From: Thermoplasmata archaeon | GTDB lineage: Archaea; Thermoplasmatota; Thermoplasmata; UBA10834 | Assembly (NCBI GenBank): GCA_013329135.1 | Contig: DUKU01000161.1 | Span: forward strand, 2,976 to 11,197 | Direction of reading: 5' to 3' | DNA: 8,222 bases | Shown: positions 1 to 5,514 of the stretch, piece by piece | Layout: each line of letters opens with the position of its first letter | How positions within the stretch are numbered: position 1 is the stretch's first letter | Notes under the pieces: generated by a model | The model's input: only the letters and a program-made list of their open reading frames with translations | Database searches by the model: none | Told to the model about the DNA's origin: nothing | Position numbers and translations under genes: made by a program

Positions 1-583
1 CATCCGTGAGCGAGAACGGGACCTCATCGTACCCCCGATTGGAGAGCTTGAACGTCTTCACGTCCTCGTTCAGGGGATCTATCACCAGGGCCGTGTGGTA
101 CGGCTGGTCGAACATGGTCCTCTGAGTCTCGAGGTCCGTCCTGGATAGGAAGCATGTGTGGCCTGGATGCGAGTGGTACCATCCGACGATTATGTAGTCG
201 AAGCCCGAGCCGTCGAGATCCCCGAACAGCTTCGGCAGGGCCTCTCGGTCGAACCTGACCTTCGATGGCGTGCTCTTCAGATCAGTCGTCACGACGTCCC
301 TGACGGTCGTGTACACGCTACCCTGCCAGGAGCGGACATCCCCCAGCATGAACCCCATCACCTCGAGCCTCCGGGGAGCTTCCTTGGTTGCGTGAGACCT
401 CATCATGCCCTCGGCGTGGCGGGAGATGTACAGGTCGAAATGGCGTCCAGAGGACAGGACCTCATCGTAGGCCGCCCTGGAATCCCTGGAGAGCCAGTCG
501 TGGGGGCCGAGAGAGTCCTCAGGCGGGGGCGCACGCTCTTCAGGCATGCGCTTCGTCTCCCCGAGTATCTTGGGCCTAGGCAT
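1..583 (-). CDS. JAMM/MPN+ metalloprotease, Rpn11-like deubiquitinase homolog (C terminus outside window)
   Basis: Predicted zinc-dependent isopeptidase that would remove or recycle the modifier encoded upstream. The start at 583 overlaps the E2 stop by 8 bases (ATGCCTAG); 194 residues are visible before the window edge. Residues 1-45 are a charged, Pro-rich extension; Met13 is an alternative start. The MPN+ domain begins near residue 50. The full JAMM signature is present: Glu74 (RRLEVMGFMLG), then His137-Ser-His139, Ser147 and Asp150 in VGWYHSHPGHTCFLSRTD, which fits HxHx7Sx2D. The GWYHSHPG..C.LS..D..TQ pattern matches eukaryotic proteasomal Rpn11 and archaeal Rpn11 homologs more closely than RadC-type JAB proteins, judged from memory of those families. 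All ligands are intact, so an active enzyme is expected. As last visible gene of the E1-Ubl-E2 operon, a role in deconjugation is a strong inference. The specificity of the Ins-2 loop cannot be judged because the C terminus is cut. Confidence 0.93.
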   Translation of the reverse strand, partial: MPRPKILGETKRMPEERAPPPEDSLGPHDWLSRDSRAAYDEVLSSGRHFDLYISRHAEGMMRSHATKEAPRRLEVMGFMLGDVRSWQGSVYTTVRDVVTTDLKSTPSKVRFDREALPKLFGDLDGSGFDYIIVGWYHSHPGHTCFLSRTDLETQRTMFDQPYHTALVIDPLNEDVKTFKLSNRGYDEVPFSLTD

Positions 584-1097
584 GGTCCCCTCCGACGATC
601 CTGACCCTCCGGTCAGACTGGTCCATCTGCGATGGCGGTGAGTATCTGTTCCTGTTGAAATACGCCGCCGCGCGCGTGCACGCGTCAGAACCGAAGGGGT
701 TCTCGGGGTTCGGGTTGGACAACAGCGATTCGATGCCCTTGACGAACGTCGACAGACACGACCCGAAGTCCCAGTTCTCGAGGAGTTTCGTGCACACATA
801 TCCTCCGTCCTCCGGAGGCATGATGTTAGGGTGGAAGATGGGGGTCAGCCATTTCACAATCGGTTTCTCCATCGGGTACTCCTCACCGACCAGTATCGCG
901 AACTTGTGCACGAACAGGTGCACCACCTTCCCATCCTCCCACGTGGGGCCAGGGACGCGGAACAGGTGCACGTTGACCAGTATCGGGAACTTGCTCAGGG
1001 TCGGGTCGGACACTGATATGTGATGGCGCAGCTCACGCTGGCACATCTCTATCTCGTTCCTAAGCCGGAGCCTCAGCACATCGAACGGGAGGGCCAT
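576..1097 (-). CDS. Ubiquitin-conjugating enzyme E2 (UBC fold)
   Basis: A 173-residue E2 that would accept the modifier as a thioester from the E1 and pass it to a target lysine. An N-terminal helix (residues 5-24) leads into the UBC core. Diagnostic motifs are YPMEKP (74-79, like the E2 YPxxPP), IFHPNI with HPN at 89-91, the active-site cysteine Cys102 in YVCTKLLENW, and LLSNPNPENPFGSDA (125-139), the standard post-catalytic segment. Cys102 lies 11 residues after the HPN Asn, against about 8 in Ubc5-type E2s, so the loop is slightly longer. The usual last helix is absent: after about residue 151 there is only a polar tail (SPPSQMDQSDRR...). ATG at 1097 lies 5 bases after the Ubl stop, and the purine-rich codons for the Ubl C terminus (GAGGGCGGA) may serve as its ribosome site. 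It ends in TAG overlapping the JAMM start. Family assignment is firm; substrate is unknown. Confidence 0.95.
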   Translation of the reverse strand: MALPFDVLRLRLRNEIEMCQRELRHHISVSDPTLSKFPILVNVHLFRVPGPTWEDGKVVHLFVHKFAILVGEEYPMEKPIVKWLTPIFHPNIMPPEDGGYVCTKLLENWDFGSCLSTFVKGIESLLSNPNPENPFGSDACTRAAAYFNRNRYSPPSQMDQSDRRVRIVGGDHA

Positions 1098-1102
1098 CTG
1101 GA

Positions 1103-1351
1103 CTATCCGCCCTCGGGATCAGGGATGAGTTCGAGGACATCCTCCGCCATCACTCCGGCATCCTTGAGCGTGGATCCGCCCCGGAGCACCTTCTTACCTT
1201 TCCGGAGCACGTAAGCACCCATGTCCTTGTTCCAGAATGTCGCAGCGCTCTCGATCATCTCGTCGACGGAGTTGTCGCCATCTAGCTCCATCTCCACCGT
1301 CGCTCCCGTCTCCGCATTCTTCACCTTGAGCCTGAACGTCAGGAGGACCAC
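1103..1351 (-). CDS. Ubiquitin-like modifier with an exposed C-terminal Gly-Gly
   Basis: An 82-residue beta-grasp protein. It starts with a ubiquitin-like strand (LLTFRLKVKN) and ends IPDPEGG followed at once by TAG, so it is made with a mature diglycine end and needs no precursor cleavage. From residue 54 onward it aligns without gaps to ubiquitin residues 48-76 with an offset of six: TLKD (61-64) matches ubiquitin TLSD, LELI (73-76) matches LHLV, and Gly81-Gly82 match Gly75-Gly76. Lysines are at 9, 11, 42, 51, 53, 54 and 63. The start is GTG: the in-frame codon just upstream is TAG, so no earlier start is possible, and the next in-frame ATG is codon 21. It lies 4 bases after the E1 stop and 5 before the E2 start. 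MoaD/ThiS-type sulfur carriers share the fold and Gly-Gly end, but the adjoining E2 and JAMM genes argue for protein conjugation. Confidence 0.92.
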   Translation of the reverse strand: MVLLTFRLKVKNAETGATVEMELDGDNSVDEMIESAATFWNKDMGAYVLRKGKKVLRGGSTLKDAGVMAEDVLELIPDPEGG

Positions 1352-1355
1352 CTAA

Positions 1356-2192
1356 CTACTGGACAGAACCTGACATTATATGGTTTTCGGATACCTGTAG
1401 CACTTGCGGGGGGTGGTTCGGGCACCTAGGGTCCAAGGGGACCTCCATCTCCTCCGCGACGTTCCTCTGACCATCGTAGTAGAAGGTGTTCCTCAGGGTC
1501 ATGTCCTTCCTCCCCGAAGCGATCTTGAGGCACTCCCTGACCATGACCGCAGAAACGAGGCTCGTGGTGGTTATCTCAGCTGCGAGACGGGGCTCGTGGA
1601 ACACCACACCCTCGCCAGTGCAGCTGAACCTCATGTTCGCGACCTTCGCGTGGGACCGGTTCATGCCGCACTGGATGCACGGGCCGTCCGGAGGGAGGCA
1701 CACCATGACCCTACCTATGAACCCCTCCATGCCCCCATCGATGTACGGCCTGCCCGCGTGATAGGCGTGCGAGTTCGCGTGTATCCTCGCGGCGATGTTG
1801 TCGAGGCAGCCCAGGACGATATCGAACCCGTCGTAGAACGACCCAGGGAGATCCTCAAGCCTGCCCACGACCGCCCTCGCACGCGCGTCTGGCGATATAT
1901 CCATGATGCCTCTGGCGACGACCTCGGCCTTCTTGCTCCCTGTCCGGGCGTCCTCCTGCGTGAAGAACAAGCATCTGTTGAGGTTCGAGCCCACGACATG
2001 GTCCATGTCCACGACCGTGACTCGCCTGAAGCCCGACAGCGCCAGACACTTACCGACCTCGTTCCCCAGCGCACCGGCCCCAATCATCAGGACCCTCGTG
2101 CGGAAGATGGCGTCGAGGTCGAGCCACCTGACCCGTCTGGACCTGTCGAACGTGTCCTGGTCCACCGCGCCAGGCACGAGCCGTCCCTCCAT
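1356..2192 (-). CDS. E1-like Ubl-activating enzyme (ThiF/UBA adenylation domain)
   Basis: A 278-residue enzyme predicted to adenylate the C-terminal Gly of the modifier and form an E1 thioester. In order: nucleotide loop GAGALGNE (38-45), acidic VVDMD (60-64), SNLNRC with the Arg finger Arg73, Lys87/88, GCLDN with the Mg-site Asp131, a zinc pair CIQC (172-175), a likely catalytic cysteine Cys191 in FSCTGEG, the helix before a second zinc half CPNH (257-260), and a short tail. The Cys-Thr pair followed by ..PRL.. resembles the active-site segment of UBA3. Only 18 residues follow the zinc half-site, so the ubiquitin-fold domain that recruits E2s in canonical E1s is missing. The ATG at 2192 is 25 bases after the peptidase stop, with no convincing ribosome site but a TATA-like box at the right distance for a leaderless mRNA. 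Stop is TAG. ThiF/MoeB alone is a weaker reading given the adjoining E2. Confidence 0.94.
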   Translation of the reverse strand: MEGRLVPGAVDQDTFDRSRRVRWLDLDAIFRTRVLMIGAGALGNEVGKCLALSGFRRVTVVDMDHVVGSNLNRCLFFTQEDARTGSKKAEVVARGIMDISPDARARAVVGRLEDLPGSFYDGFDIVLGCLDNIAARIHANSHAYHAGRPYIDGGMEGFIGRVMVCLPPDGPCIQCGMNRSHAKVANMRFSCTGEGVVFHEPRLAAEITTTSLVSAVMVRECLKIASGRKDMTLRNTFYYDGQRNVAEEMEVPLDPRCPNHPPQVLQVSENHIMSGSVQ

Positions 2193-2224
2193 AGGCGGTG
2201 GAAGCAGGAGCGTGGAATTAAACC
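2193..2224 (-). promoter_or_regulatory. Candidate promoter of the E1-Ubl-E2-JAMM operon
   Basis: On the minus strand the sequence GGTTTAAT occupies 2217-2224. The TTTAAT core is centred about 27 bases before the E1 ATG, which is the normal archaeal TATA-to-transcription-start distance. It would therefore drive a leaderless transcript starting at or next to the ATG. The box overlaps the TAA stop of the upstream peptidase gene. The 24 bases between box and ATG contain no Shine-Dalgarno match, consistent with leaderless initiation. This is a sequence-only prediction; read-through from the peptidase gene is an alternative. Confidence 0.45.
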
Positions 2225-3348
2225 TTGTCCATGTCCCAGGCTAACCTGCCCGCGTCCATCAGGACGGTCTCCTTCCCCGAGGATGACACTACCGTGATCG
2301 TGGGCCTCTTCACGAGCCCGTCCAGGTGTATGAGGGACTCAGCGTCGCCATCGTAGTTGCTGCCGACAGCGAAGTGACAGGTGCCGTAGACCTTCTCATC
2401 CTCGAGCATGTTCGCAACGATCCTTGCACGCCTGTTCAGGCCTATCCCCAGTTCGCCTATGGCAGCGGCGTTCCTCACATAGGAGTCGAGGTCCTTCTTG
2501 GGCAGCTCGCCTTTGGAGACCATCTTTCTCGTCTTTGACTGGCCCGCAGCGATGGACGACCTGAGCGCTTTCGCCTCCGACCGGCCCGACACTTTGGTGA
2601 TGAAGCCGCTCGAGATCTCGGCCACGATCGGGGTCTTGATCACGACCTCGCCCTCGTTGAGTGCCATGGACCCGTCGAACGCAATCACTCCGTTGGCAGT
2701 GCCCAGCTCGGGGGAGACGTAGACCTCGCCTGACGGCACGTTCCCGGAGAGGCCTGGCCTTCTGAAGTCGCCATCGTCCGGTTTGGCCTTCCGACCTCTG
2801 AGGCCGATGGTGATGTCCGTCCCTCCCGGGGCAGTCACCCTCACGGATGCGGACGAGTCGAGCGCCTTGATGATCCGCTTGCAGTCCGACCTCAGCCTCG
2901 TGTAGTCAATCGGGACGGTCCGCCGGAACATGTCCTTCGTGATGCCGGGGGACCAGAACGCCCTCGACTTCCGCTCCTCGTACAGCATCTCGAAGATGCT
3001 GTTGTACTTCCTCTTGCCCGGATATCCTTGGAGAAGGCCGAACTTGTCCTTCCCGAGCCTGTCGGCGCTTATGGACAGCAGTGCGTCCGGCTCCGAGTGC
3101 ATCGCCTTCACGAGTGCGCCCTCGGTGAAATCGAACTGCCCCTTCTCACGCTGGAACGCCAGGACGGGGCAGGCCCCGGCATTCAGGGCGGCGTCGAATA
3201 TGGCCATCGATATCTCGCGCACATCCCTGTTGGGATTGGTCACTATCAGAAGCGTCTCGCCCCTCTTCAGTCCCAGGACGTCCTTGACCGCCGCCCTCGC
3301 ACCCGCCGTCAATGAGCTGTCGTACCCTTTTCCGCCTGCGAAGTCCAT
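2218..3348 (-). CDS. M29-family metallo-aminopeptidase (aminopeptidase T / leucyl aminopeptidase type)
   Basis: A 376-residue cytosolic zinc/cobalt-type exopeptidase that would trim N-terminal residues from peptides. Family landmarks in order: an N-terminal domain containing GETLLIVTNP (30-39); GTDITIGLRGR (176-186); NVPSGEVYVSPE (203-214) with ligand Glu208; IGELGIGLN (297-305) with Glu299; YGTCHFAVGSN (321-331) with His325; and SLIHLD (338-343) with His341 and Asp343. These five are the expected metal ligands of M29 enzymes, so it should be active. Length is within the family range of about 360-420. ATG at 3348 is preceded two bases earlier by GTGAGG. It lies 25 bases upstream of the E1 on the same strand, so co-transcription is possible. 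A role in finishing peptides from modifier-directed degradation is speculation from position only. Confidence 0.9.
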   Translation of the reverse strand: MDFAGGKGYDSSLTAGARAAVKDVLGLKRGETLLIVTNPNRDVREISMAIFDAALNAGACPVLAFQREKGQFDFTEGALVKAMHSEPDALLSISADRLGKDKFGLLQGYPGKRKYNSIFEMLYEERKSRAFWSPGITKDMFRRTVPIDYTRLRSDCKRIIKALDSSASVRVTAPGGTDITIGLRGRKAKPDDGDFRRPGLSGNVPSGEVYVSPELGTANGVIAFDGSMALNEGEVVIKTPIVAEISSGFITKVSGRSEAKALRSSIAAGQSKTRKMVSKGELPKKDLDSYVRNAAAIGELGIGLNRRARIVANMLEDEKVYGTCHFAVGSNYDGDAESLIHLDGLVKRPTITVVSSSGKETVLMDAGRLAWDMDKV

Positions 3349-3448
3349 GCCCTCACAACGCCAGGTGATTCACAGCGTACCACATAATCCTTCACCAGAC
3401 ATCGTCGTCGGTTGTCGGCGCCGAAGGGCGACTGGCGCGGACCGAGCC
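3349..3448 (-). promoter_or_regulatory. 100-base gap with candidate promoter for the M29 peptidase
   Basis: This is the gap between the MttB-like stop and the peptidase start. On the minus strand GGATTATGT occupies 3382-3390, with the ATTATG core about 37 bases before the ATG, which would give a leader of about 10 bases that includes GTGAGG. The box is a weak match to the archaeal TATA consensus. The part nearest the MttB-like gene (about 3412-3440) is GC-rich with an imperfect inverted repeat and no T-run, so a terminator is not claimed. Confidence 0.35.
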
Positions 3449-4909
3449 TCAGAAGCGCAGGTAGTCCGTCGGCACGGAGGCCTTGATGGCCATCTCGTCG
3501 TACTTCCTCAGGATGTCCTTGATCTGCCTGGCTGCGTCTTTCTCGATTTCTGGCGGCCTGTGCTCAGCGAGTATCCGCTTCGCCTCTCTGCGCGCAGCGA
3601 GCTTGATGGGCTCCTCGCCCGAGTCCTGAGGAGGAGGAAGCATGGCGATCTTTGGCAGCAGATTCTCCTTCCTGAAGAACTTGAGCGTGTGCGTGTCCTT
3701 CATGAAGTAACCGCCTGGACCGACCCTTGCAATCGTATCGAACGCGAGCGTGTCCTTGTTCACGTCTATGCCCCTCCAGGCACGGAGTATGTTCCTCCAC
3801 AGCTCGCAATCCATGACGACCTGTTCGACGGACTCGCAGCCCGACCGCTCGAAGCCACCGATGCCCACGATCTGGTCCGCGCCAGCCATAGCTGGAAGGA
3901 GCGCGCTTATGGCCTTCTGGTAGCCGATCTCATACCCTGGCCTGCAGCCGGACGCGGCCGTGCCGCCCACCTGGGACGGTAGCCTGTACCTGCGGGCCAT
4001 CTGGCAGCCCGCGGAGTTGATGAGCGCACCCTCGGTGGAACCCGACAGGAAGACCCCGGTCTTCATGTCCATCGGTCCAGATTCGGAACTGTACAGCACG
4101 GGAGCCCCCGCCTTCGCCGTCTGAGATATTACGAACCCCGCGAGGTTCTCCGCGTTCACGAGCGCGACCGTCCCTGCGAGCGTCACGGGCGCCACAGAGC
4201 CCGATATGGCCATGGAAAGGTGGACGACTGGCAACCCTGCCTTGGCGAACTCGACGACCGCTTCGATGTCGCCCTCCTCGTATCTCAAGGGGGTTATGGG
4301 CGTGTGAGTGATCGATATGATCGGCCTCTTGGCGAGCTCCTTCTCCGAGCCCACGATGGCAGCTGCCGCCTCGATTTGGAACCTCGCGTCCTCGACGCTC
4401 CCCGCGCCGTGCTGCATGTGCTTGCCCGTGTTGAATATGGAGGCCACGAACTCGTGGTTGTTGGACACGTCTGGAGGCAGGTCGGTCGCGACCACCTCGG
4501 GCCAATAGAGATCCACCTCGGGCATCGCGTCGCACACGAGCGTGAGGTCTATGAGGTCGTGGATGGTTGACTTCCTCTTGATCTGCCTGTCGATATCCCA
4601 GACATCGGTCGGCTGGCCGTCATTCACGCCATAGACCCTGTCCGTCGCCGGCAGTCTGAGGTCCCTCTGCCTGTCCCTCGCGGCCATGACGAACTCCTTC
4701 GGCGCCTTCGAGAGCGCCTCCTTGACCATGGCCTCCGATATCCTAGCGATCTGGGACCTCTCGTCGACCGCCGCACCCGCGCCCTTGAGCATCGAAAGCA
4801 CCTTGTGGCTTGTGACCTTTATCCCGACATCTTCAAGAATCCTGATGGATTCGAGATGGACCGCATCCTCCTGCTCTCTGCTCAATGGATTGTAAACTGC
4901 CTTGGACAA
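3449..4909 (-). CDS. MttB-superfamily methyltransferase, non-pyrrolysine type
   Basis: A 486-residue protein of the trimethylamine methyltransferase (MttB) superfamily, predicted to move a methyl group from a quaternary or tertiary amine to a corrinoid protein. Recognisable segments: YNPLSREQEDAVHLES and ILEDVGIKV near the N terminus (6-32), SITHTPITPL (199-208), a Gly-rich barrel core GSTEGALINSAGCQMARRY (290-308), and VGPGGYFMKDTHTLKFFR (396-413). The frame has no internal TAG, so it lacks the pyrrolysine of genuine MttB. It is closer in kind to MtgB, MtpB, MtcB or MtyB, whose substrates are betaines or carnitine; the substrate here cannot be read. No corrinoid protein or reactivase is adjacent. 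The frame stays open to 5137 but that part runs through the thioesterase gene; TTG at 4909, preceded by AGGATGAT and a TATA box, is the best start, with no ATG or GTG nearby. Stop is TGA. Confidence 0.88.
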   Translation of the reverse strand: MSKAVYNPLSREQEDAVHLESIRILEDVGIKVTSHKVLSMLKGAGAAVDERSQIARISEAMVKEALSKAPKEFVMAARDRQRDLRLPATDRVYGVNDGQPTDVWDIDRQIKRKSTIHDLIDLTLVCDAMPEVDLYWPEVVATDLPPDVSNNHEFVASIFNTGKHMQHGAGSVEDARFQIEAAAAIVGSEKELAKRPIISITHTPITPLRYEEGDIEAVVEFAKAGLPVVHLSMAISGSVAPVTLAGTVALVNAENLAGFVISQTAKAGAPVLYSSESGPMDMKTGVFLSGSTEGALINSAGCQMARRYRLPSQVGGTAASGCRPGYEIGYQKAISALLPAMAGADQIVGIGGFERSGCESVEQVVMDCELWRNILRAWRGIDVNKDTLAFDTIARVGPGGYFMKDTHTLKFFRKENLLPKIAMLPPPQDSGEEPIKLAARREAKRILAEHRPPEIEKDAARQIKDILRKYDEMAIKASVPTDYLRF

Positions 4910-5003
4910 TCTATCATCCTGCTTTGGAGGGGGAAATTGGTACTCCGATAAAAACCCCGGAGTCGGTGAGCTACAGAAGTTTGATATACCCCTCGTGAGG
5001 AGG
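4910..5003 (-). promoter_or_regulatory. Promoter region of the MttB-like gene
   Basis: This AT-richer gap separates the thioesterase stop from the MttB-like start. On the minus strand TTTTTATC (4947-4954) is a good TATA-like box, centred about 40 bases before the TTG start, so transcription would begin near 4923 and leave about 13 bases of leader. That leader carries AGGATGAT (4913-4920), a partial Shine-Dalgarno match. A second TATA-like stretch, GGTATATCAA, lies at about 4982-4991. The feature supports independent expression of the MttB-like gene and the short start over the long open frame. Confidence 0.5.
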
Positions 5004-5492
5004 TCAGTCCTTGGACCTGAACCTCTCGACGGCCTTCTCCTCGAGCCTGCGTGCCCTCCGGGCCATCGACTCGCGGTTCCTGCGCACGTCCTCGTCGGTC
5101 TCGAGCTCGATGCCGGGCACTTGGCACGGAGCGCCATCGGGCCCGAGCGCGACCACGGTGAGATAGGACGAGCCCGTGTGGCGCACCTCGCCCGTCCTCG
5201 GGTCCATTGCCTCTATGCGCACGCCCACCTCCATGGACGAGCGCCACACGGCGTTCACGTTCGCCTTCAGGGTCAACAGGTCGCCCACATGGACCGGGGA
5301 CAGGAAGGCCATGCGGTCGACGGACGCTGTCACGACATTCGCGCGCGTGTGCATCGTGGCGGCCACATAGGCGATCTCGTCGACCATCTTGAGTATTGTG
5401 CCTCCGAACACGTTGCCTGCGACGTTCGCATCCTGGGGCATCATGACCCTCGCGACGACCGTCCTCGACTCCGAGACCTTCCGTGTGCTCAT
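5004..5492 (-). CDS. Acyl-CoA thioesterase, single hotdog domain (YciA/BACH type)
   Basis: A 162-residue cytosolic hotdog enzyme predicted to hydrolyse acyl-CoA to free acid and CoA. The family signature is clear: VMMPQDANVAGNVFGGTILKM contains the N..G..FGG loop (Asn23, Gly30-Gly31) at the start of the hotdog helix, followed by VDEIAYVAA with Asp38-Glu39, then VDRMAFLSPVHVGDLL (58-73) and a central strand VNAVWRSSMEVGVRIEA. The C-terminal 35 residues are a charged, Arg-rich helix (RRNRESMARRARRLEEKA) common in this family. The frame is open further upstream to 5576, but those 28 residues come from the end of the surface protein gene. ATG at 5492, with AAAGGTC about 9 bases upstream, gives the normal family start and length. 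It is 22 bases downstream of the surface protein stop, so the two may share a transcript. Chain-length preference is not readable. Confidence 0.92.
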   Translation of the reverse strand: MSTRKVSESRTVVARVMMPQDANVAGNVFGGTILKMVDEIAYVAATMHTRANVVTASVDRMAFLSPVHVGDLLTLKANVNAVWRSSMEVGVRIEAMDPRTGEVRHTGSSYLTVVALGPDGAPCQVPGIELETDEDVRRNRESMARRARRLEEKAVERFRSKD

Positions 5493-5514
5493 GGTACCGA
5501 CCTTTGCCGCATAT

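Noticed and set aside
158..604. Plus-strand open frame of 148 codons
   Set aside because: It is antisense to the JAMM gene, whose motifs are intact; its Arg/His/Pro-rich composition is typical of a GC-rich shadow frame.
1103..1351. Reading the Ubl as a MoaD/ThiS sulfur carrier
   Set aside because: The fold and Gly-Gly end would fit, but coupling to an E2 and a JAMM gene, and the ubiquitin-like TLKD and LELI segments, favour a protein modifier.
1404..2297. Plus-strand open frame of 297 codons
   Set aside because: Antisense to the E1 gene; no recognisable motif, His/Arg/Pro-rich shadow composition.
3412..3440. Imperfect GC-rich inverted repeat between the MttB-like and M29 genes, considered as a terminator
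   Set aside because: Pairing needs bulges and no T-run follows; archaeal termination depends mainly on T-runs.
2930..3982. Plus-strand open frame of 350 codons
   Set aside because: It crosses the M29 gene, the gap and the MttB-like gene in antisense with no domain signal; both opposing genes have clear family motifs.
4910..5137. N-terminal extension of the MttB-like gene up to an ATG at 5137
   Set aside because: This part overlaps the thioesterase gene in another frame, is Arg/Ser/Pro-rich, and crosses a TATA-like promoter; the family N terminus begins close to the TTG at 4909.
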